In this document: positions 6,559 through 10,538 of the stretch, piece after piece
Numbering within the stretch: position 1 is the first letter of the stretch
How the letters are laid out: the number at the start of each line of letters is the position of its first letter
Source of the DNA: DASWVC01 sp036401335
Lineage (GTDB): Bacteria > Verrucomicrobiota > Verrucomicrobiia > Chthoniobacterales > JAFAMB01
Assembly (NCBI GenBank): GCA_036401335.1
Contig: DASWVC010000130.1
Coordinates: 1-10,538, forward strand
Direction: 5' to 3'
DNA length: 10,538 bases
Translations under genes and position numbers: made by a program
The notes under the pieces: model-generated
The model's database searches: none
Told to the model about the DNA's origin: nothing
What the model saw: only the letters and a program-made list of their open reading frames with translations

Positions 6559-7227
6559 ATGCCCATGGCCAGTAACGTGCAGAACTCCAAGTCTCCCGAT
6601 GCGAGTCGCGTAAAGGCGGAGGTTTCGGACGAAGCCATCGAGCAAGCATGCCTTTACGCCGCTGGGGTGCTGAAAACAGAGGAGCGGCTGCGGCACGAAG
6701 CAGCGATGGATCGAAATCAAGCGTTGATGGCGCTGACCACGGATCTGCTGGAAACCGCGACGGCAACCATCCTGGCAACGCTGCCCCCAGATCAGGGGCC
6801 TTCTTCCGCGGTTAAAAACCGGTTGTGCCGGGCGATCGAGGTCAGGTCCGAACTGGACTTTCTGGCAAAGTCTTACCTGACTGAGCCTGCTGAAAGCACG
6901 GTATTGACAGATGCGGCCGGCAGCATCCAGTGGGTCAGCCCCGGCTTTACGGCCATGTGCGGGTTTGCCGCGGACGAATTGCGCGGCCGTAAACCAGGCG
7001 CCATTCTCCAGGGCGCATTAACCGACCTTGCCCCGGTAGCCCGGATCCGGGAGGCCCTCAGCAGTGGGCATGCTTGCTGCGAAGAACTGGTTAACTACCA
7101 CAAGAACGGCCGTCCGTACTGGGTTGCCATCTCGATCAACCCGTTGCGCGGCACGGACGGCGAACTTCGCGGTTTTCTGGCCATTGAGCGGGAGTTGCCG
7201 GACAGGCAAATCCCGGTGGTGGCCTAG
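6559..7227 (+). CDS. Anti-sigma-like/PAS (LOV-like) sensor protein, paralogue 2
   Basis: This 222-residue protein has the same architecture as its neighbour. An anti-sigma-like helical domain spans about 27-75 (ACLYAAGVLKTEERLRHEAA), the linker PSSAVKNRLCRAIE is at 81-94, and a PAS domain covers about 105-212 (WVSPGFTAMCGF, GRKPGAIL, EELVNYHKNGRPYW, LAIEREL). P146 replaces the LOV cysteine. C134 and C173 align with C124 and C163 of paralogue 1; C174 is extra. The PAS halves are clearly similar and the N-terminal halves much less so, consistent with an old tandem duplication in which the effector half diverged faster. The gap to paralogue 1 is 53 bp with no terminator, so co-transcription is likely. 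The ATG at 6559 has no Shine-Dalgarno; an in-frame ATG at 6565 is an alternative. Its TAG stop overlaps the stop of the convergent carboxypeptidase gene. Confidence 0.8.
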   Translation: MPMASNVQNSKSPDASRVKAEVSDEAIEQACLYAAGVLKTEERLRHEAAMDRNQALMALTTDLLETATATILATLPPDQGPSSAVKNRLCRAIEVRSELDFLAKSYLTEPAESTVLTDAAGSIQWVSPGFTAMCGFAADELRGRKPGAILQGALTDLAPVARIREALSSGHACCEELVNYHKNGRPYWVAISINPLRGTDGELRGFLAIERELPDRQIPVVA

Positions 7228-8222
7228 TAACTGGAAGGAGGCTGCTGGACAAAGCGGGAGCGCATTTCCAGCCCCCAGAGCAGCAGGCGTTCCGCATCAT
7301 CAAAAAGGAGGTGGTGGGTACCGCCGAGCTGGACCAGAATCAGCTCTCGCCCGCCGCTGGCCGCACTGGAAACCAGGCACCGGCCACTCGCCTCGGTGTA
7401 CCCGGTCTTCATGCCGGTGAACATTGTTGAACGCAACAGCAAGCGGTTGGTGGCTTCAAGGTACCGCTGCCGGCCGGACGAGTACGTGAAGACGAGGCCG
7501 GGCATCCGCATGAAACCGCGAAGGGTGGAGTTGTGGTAGGCGGCGTACGCGATCTGGGCCATGTTTCGCGCGGTTGAGTATTGACCGGGCACTGGCAACC
7601 CGTTCGGATTCACAAAATGACTTTCCGCAGCACCGAGCGCGCTTGCTTTGGCGTTCATCCGGCGGGAAAATTCATACACGCTGCCCGCGTCCGCCCGTGC
7701 CAGGCAGAGGGCAGCATCGTTGCAACTGTGCACGAGCATGGCCGCGAGCAACTGGCGCCGGGTGTACACCTCACCCGGCCTGAACCCGAGCTTGGTCGGC
7801 TCGACCCGGCAATCTTCTGGAGTCACCCGCACCGGGCGATCAAGATCGCCGTGTTCGACCACCAGCAGGGCAGTCAAGAGTTTCTGGGTGCTGGCGACAG
7901 GCCGTCGGACGTCCGACTCCTTCGTGTAAAGCACCTGCCCCGTCCTGGCGTCGATCATAATCGCTGAACTCGCCACGGTGACCGGGCTGTCCATCGGATA
8001 CCGGCCGCTGAGAGCGGGTGAATCGATGGGCACGGGATCGGTGTGGAAAAACCCAGCCGGTTGCTCAGGTCCAGCGCTTGGATCGGGAAACACCGGGGCG
8101 GGCCCCGCCCGTTCCGCCCGGGGTGCCTCGCTAATCCCCTGGGCGAAGCCGGTTGTGATCCACCAGACGATCAGGCCTCCGGCCAAAGCTCGAAAAACGG
8201 AACGCGGGCAGGTGATCGGCAC
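7224..8222 (-). CDS. D-alanyl-D-alanine carboxypeptidase (S11, low-mass PBP)
   Basis: This is a secreted penicillin-binding protein that removes the terminal D-alanine from peptidoglycan stem peptides, limiting cross-linking. In 332 residues it shows a signal peptide (about 1-28, hydrophobic ALAGGLIVWWITTGFA), a Pro-rich linker (about 31-78), then the S11 transpeptidase-fold domain (about 84-320). The active-site triad of motifs is complete: S111-T-Q-K114, S166-C-N168 and K272-T-G274 in GMKTGYTEASG. The region after the catalytic domain is short, so the C-terminal beta domain and amphipathic anchor of PBP5-type enzymes are missing, as in compact DacF/YkfG-like relatives. It starts at GTG 8222, with GAAAGGG only 2 bases upstream. 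It is convergent with PAS paralogue 2, and the stops share bases 7225-7226 within CTAG. Upstream on the same strand lies the 3D-domain lipoprotein gene, 306 bp away. Confidence 0.93.
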   Translation of the reverse strand: MPITCPRSVFRALAGGLIVWWITTGFAQGISEAPRAERAGPAPVFPDPSAGPEQPAGFFHTDPVPIDSPALSGRYPMDSPVTVASSAIMIDARTGQVLYTKESDVRRPVASTQKLLTALLVVEHGDLDRPVRVTPEDCRVEPTKLGFRPGEVYTRRQLLAAMLVHSCNDAALCLARADAGSVYEFSRRMNAKASALGAAESHFVNPNGLPVPGQYSTARNMAQIAYAAYHNSTLRGFMRMPGLVFTYSSGRQRYLEATNRLLLRSTMFTGMKTGYTEASGRCLVSSAASGGRELILVQLGGTHHLLFDDAERLLLWGLEMRSRFVQQPPSSY

Positions 8223-8318
8223 GGCCCTTTCGGTAATCTACAAAGCACAGGAGCGCAAACACGTGGAAACGTCATAACTGCTATCGAATGAGCTGCCCGC
8301 TGCAGACGGCGTGCCCGC

Positions 8319-8365
8319 AAGAACCAAATGCCACGAATGGAAGAACCGAAAAATGCCACGAACGG
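8319..8365 (+). repeat. Short tandem repeat, two units
   Basis: Two adjacent units begin AAGAACC (8319 and 8341) and contain AAATGCCACGAATGG (8326-8340) and AAATGCCACGAACGG (8351-8365). The units are 22 and 25 bases long and differ by a 3-base insertion and one T/C change. The sequence is non-coding and AT-richer than its surroundings. Confidence 0.75.
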
Positions 8366-8446
8366 TTCAGGAGCCGCAATCGTCGGTCCTTTTCCGACTT
8401 TGCCATTTGGGACACGCAGCCTCACGGGAAGCTCCGTCACGCCGCG

Positions 8447-8478
8447 CCGGCGGCGAAGGGACTCGCCGCCCTACCGGG
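8447..8478 (-). repeat. GGTAGGG palindromic repeat, copy C
   Basis: These 32 bases are identical to copies A and B at the far left of the window, about 8.3 kb away, and have the same orientation and the same 8-bp stem with AGGGAC loop. The perfect identity over this distance suggests recent spread or strong conservation. It lies 50 bases beyond the stop codon of the 3D lipoprotein gene. Confidence 0.85.
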
Positions 8479-8528
8479 CACCCTGCTGAAGATGCGATCC
8501 GGCACCCGGACACCTTCTTCTTCCCCGG

Positions 8529-9041
8529 TCAGTAAAACTTCCGGATTTCCCAGAGCATCCGCTGGACATGGGCGTGGTTTGCCCGCGGTTTGAGGATACG
8601 GTAGCTCTGCCAGGGGTTTCCCCAATGCAGGATCTGGATGGTGACCCGGCGAACGCCCCAGCCGTTCATCTCGCCCCGGGTCGGGCAATACAGGTCGATG
8701 GTGTTTCGGCCCGACAAGGCCCAGCCATAATCGTCCACTTCGTAGACCTGACCGGTCGAGAGAATCAGGAATTGCGTCCCGAGGGGAAAACGCGCCCAAT
8801 CGGCTGCCGCACTCCGGATGCCGCCAGGACCCGCTGAGGACAGTGCATTGCCCACCGCATTCAGGTTGGAGTAGGGCAAGTGGTCGGTTTCCGTATGGGT
8901 GTACGCCGTGGTTCGTACCTTCATGAACAAGCTGTGTTTCAGGGGTGCTTCGTAGTCCGGCAGGCGGCGCGTGGTGGAGCACCCGGCGACGAAGAACGCG
9001 AGGGCCGCAGAAGCCCAGAGGAAAGGGGAACGGAACTCCAT
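8529..9041 (-). CDS. 3D-domain lipoprotein (putative cell-wall lytic domain)
   Basis: This is a 170-residue envelope protein. A lipoprotein signal peptide ends in the lipobox VAG-C, with C21 as the lipidated residue. The rest carries a 3D domain, the double-psi beta-barrel found in MltA-type lytic transglycosylases and resuscitation-promoting/stationary-phase factors. The three aspartates are D81 (in ADWARFPLGT), D104 (in VDDYGWALSG) and D116 (in NTIDLY). The upstream MRTTAYTHTE-like segment (residues 42-51) is also typical of such proteins (T/S-A-Y). It is much shorter than MltA and has no LysM or other wall-binding domain, so muralytic activity is inferred, not shown. The start ATG at 9041 has no Shine-Dalgarno. 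Its neighbour downstream, a D-Ala-D-Ala carboxypeptidase, supports a peptidoglycan-related role. A repeat fragment begins within a few bases of its TGA stop. Confidence 0.82.
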   Translation of the reverse strand: MEFRSPFLWASAALAFFVAGCSTTRRLPDYEAPLKHSLFMKVRTTAYTHTETDHLPYSNLNAVGNALSSAGPGGIRSAAADWARFPLGTQFLILSTGQVYEVDDYGWALSGRNTIDLYCPTRGEMNGWGVRRVTIQILHWGNPWQSYRILKPRANHAHVQRMLWEIRKFY

Positions 9042-9166
9042 GGAGCGGATTTTATAACGGCTGTCAAAAGTCCGCTCGGCCCCCGTTTTTCAGCCGCACA
9101 CCTAACCTGAGGGCGCTCGGGGAGGTCGCGCGGGGACACGCGACGCTGCCGGACAGGCGCCGTCCC

Positions 9167-9253
9167 AGCACCTTCTTCCACGCCGATACCCCGTCACTCC
9201 GACGCCGCGACACCTCTTCCCTCCCCGTTACCCCGATACTCCGATACCTTCTT
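9167..9253 (-). repeat. TTCTTCCACGCCGA-type repeat overlapping prolyl oligopeptidase 3' end
   Basis: This stretch is a degenerate series on the minus strand of the words GTATCGG, GTAACGGGG, GTGTCGCGG and GTGACGGGG, bounded by AAGAAGG at both ends. Bases 9173-9194 match 3430-3451 with one difference. The part from 9194 to 9253 is read as the last 19 codons plus stop of the prolyl oligopeptidase. The GGACACGCGACGCTGC at 9134-9149 just beyond it resembles the spacer between the repeats at 47-152. Confidence 0.6.
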
Positions 9254-10538
9254 ACCCGGTGCGACGTGGTTCCACATGAAGGCCAGGATATCGGTTTCCT
9301 CGTCGATGACCTTCGAGAGCGGTTTGCCCGATCCATGGCCCGCATGCGTGTCGATCCGAATCAGCACCGGGTCAGGACAACCCTGGGCGGCCTGCATGGT
9401 CGCCGCAAATTTAAAGGAATGGCCCGGCACCACGCGATCGTCATGGTCTGCCGTGGTAATGAGGGTCGGCGGGTAACAGGTGCCGGGTTTGATATTTTGT
9501 AACGGGGAATATTTGAACAGGTAAGCGAAAGCATCCGGCTGTTCCGACAGCCCGTAATCGGGTTCCCACGCCCAGCCGATGGTGAATTTGTGGTAGCGCA
9601 ACATATCCATCACCCCGACCTGCGGTACGGCCGCACCAAACAGGTCCGGCCGTTGCGTGAGCGCAGCGCCGATCAACAATCCCCCATTCGAAGCACCCCT
9701 GACCGCGATGCGCCTGGGCGACGTGAACCGTTTTGCGGCCAGATTTTCGGCTGCCGCAAAAAAGTCGTCAAAAACGTTTTGTTTTCGCTCTTTGGTCCCT
9801 GCCAGGTGCCATTCTCGCCCGTACTCCCCGCCCCCCCGTAGGTTCGGCATCGCGAACACGCCGCCTTTTTCGACCCAGGCCAGCCAGGCTGGAGAAAATT
9901 TCGGGGTGAGCGGCACGTTGAATCCGCCGTAGGCCGTCAGGTAAACAGGGTTGTTGCCGTCCAGCTCAAGTCCTTTTCGATGCACCACAAACATCGGTAC
10001 CCGGGTGCCGTCCTTGGAGTGATAGAACAGTTGTCGGGCTTCATAATCTTCCGGGCGGAAATCGGTTTGGGGCTTGCGAAACACCTCGTTCTGACGGGTC
10101 GCCAGGTCGTACCGGTAGACCGTCGCTGGGTAAAGGAAGGAGGTGAAGCTGTAAAAAAGTTCGGTTCGATCGGGCGCCGCGGAGATTTCCGGCACCGTGC
10201 CGAGGGCCGGCAAGGGAATGTCCTCGGCCGGCTTACCGTCCAGAGCAAAAACCTTGAGTTCAGCCTTGGCGTCCGCCAAGTAGCTGACGAGCAGTGCACC
10301 GTCGGCCAGCGTGCAGGATTCCAACAGATCGCTGCGTTCCGGGATCACCTCGGTCAGGACGCCTGGTCCTTTTTCATCCACGTCGATCGCCACCACCCTT
10401 TTTCTGGGCGCGTCTTTATCCGTGATCAAAAACAACCGGCTGCCCACCACATCAAGCACGTCGTAATCGGCCTCAAAGCGATCCACCAGGACGCGGGTGG
10501 CACCCTCGAGGTTTGGTTTCAGGGGATCCTGGAGATCT
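9194..10538 (-). CDS. Prolyl oligopeptidase, S9A family (5' end outside window)
   Basis: This serine peptidase cuts short peptides after proline. The reading frame stays open to the right edge (residues LKPN, RVLVDRF before the first GTG at 10486), so the start and most of the beta-propeller lie outside the window. Numbering from that GTG, the alpha/beta-hydrolase domain begins around 155. The catalytic triad is S266 (in RGASNGG; the family usually has GGSNGG), D349 (in ADHDDRVVP) and H384 (in HAGHGSGKP). W307 and R351 match the substrate-binding Trp and Arg of porcine prolyl oligopeptidase as I recall them. No signal peptide can be judged. The family normally ends soon after the DILAFM...HV helix; here 19 extra residues (412-430, KKVSEYRGNG...) are encoded by a dispersed repeat. 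The gene is followed after 152 bp by the 3D lipoprotein gene on the same strand. Confidence 0.93.
   Translation of the reverse strand, partial: DLQDPLKPNLEGATRVLVDRFEADYDVLDVVGSRLFLITDKDAPRKRVVAIDVDEKGPGVLTEVIPERSDLLESCTLADGALLVSYLADAKAELKVFALDGKPAEDIPLPALGTVPEISAAPDRTELFYSFTSFLYPATVYRYDLATRQNEVFRKPQTDFRPEDYEARQLFYHSKDGTRVPMFVVHRKGLELDGNNPVYLTAYGGFNVPLTPKFSPAWLAWVEKGGVFAMPNLRGGGEYGREWHLAGTKERKQNVFDDFFAAAENLAAKRFTSPRRIAVRGASNGGLLIGAALTQRPDLFGAAVPQVGVMDMLRYHKFTIGWAWEPDYGLSEQPDAFAYLFKYSPLQNIKPGTCYPPTLITTADHDDRVVPGHSFKFAATMQAAQGCPDPVLIRIDTHAGHGSGKPLSKVIDEETDILAFMWNHVAPGKKVSEYRGNGEGRGVAASE

Larger units (their letters stand above)
8223..8528. other. Intergenic region with tandem and palindromic repeats
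   Basis: No gene is supported in this ~306-bp gap between the carboxypeptidase and the 3D lipoprotein gene. Short open frames on both strands have no recognisable content and cross the repeats. It holds a short tandem repeat (8319-8365), a GGTAGGG palindrome (8447-8478) preceded by GGGACACGC at about 8410, and a GAAGAAGGTGTCCGG piece (minus strand, about 8508-8522) next to the lipoprotein stop. A promoter for the carboxypeptidase should lie near 8230-8300, but I see no clear boxes. Confidence 0.6.

Noticed and set aside
6150..7195. Functional blue-light LOV photoreceptors
   Set aside because: The adduct-forming cysteine is proline in both proteins and two other key flavin contacts are changed.
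9049..9075. TTGACA and TATAAA upstream of the 3D lipoprotein gene as a sigma-70 promoter
   Set aside because: The two hexamers are only about 5 bases apart, far from the required ~17.
9125..9144. GTCGCG/CGCGAC hairpin as terminator of the prolyl oligopeptidase gene
   Set aside because: The stem is only 6 bp with no T-run on the minus strand; it is more likely part of the repeat family.

Overview
The window is GC-rich bacterial chromosomal DNA holding ten protein genes: nine complete, and one cut by the right edge. There is no rRNA, tRNA, CRISPR array, transposase or phage gene that I can see. Gene content and the many short GC-rich intergenic palindromes fit a soil or freshwater member of the Verrucomicrobiota or a neighbouring phylum. 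That placement is an inference from general familiarity, not a marker-gene assignment. Most start codons lack a Shine-Dalgarno sequence.

Layout from left to right. 1-448: gene-poor left edge with two identical 33-bp palindromic repeats and a 102-bp inverted-repeat element. 449-3237 (+): a Xer-type tyrosine recombinase (xerC) followed by an M3-family oligoendopeptidase (pepF). 3238-3477: a repeat island between convergent genes. 3478-5000 (-): ilvN then ilvC, two consecutive steps of branched-chain amino-acid synthesis, without ilvB beside them. 5170-5754 (+): a HAD-family sugar-phosphate phosphatase or mutase, divergent from ilvN. 5861-7227 (+): two tandem paralogues of an unusual soluble protein, with an N-terminal domain resembling RskA-type anti-sigma factors joined to a LOV-like PAS domain. 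7224-8222 (-): a secreted D-alanyl-D-alanine carboxypeptidase that meets the second PAS gene tail to tail, the two stop codons overlapping. 8529-9041 (-): a small lipoprotein with a 3D (three-aspartate) domain. 9194 to the right edge (-): a prolyl oligopeptidase lacking its N-terminus.

How the genes work together: ilvN and ilvC clearly form one metabolic unit. The carboxypeptidase and the 3D lipoprotein both look like cell-envelope or peptidoglycan proteins. pepF and the prolyl oligopeptidase both degrade peptides but are far apart. The PAS pair is the only recognisable signalling module. It has no sigma factor, kinase or response regulator beside it in this window.

The strongest leads are (1) the tandem anti-sigma-like/PAS pair, whose PAS domains lack the LOV cysteine but share two other cysteines; (2) a dispersed repeat family of six copies with a constant GGTAGGG shoulder and differing, mostly self-complementary stems; and (3) a repeat that appears to encode the last 19 residues of the prolyl oligopeptidase.
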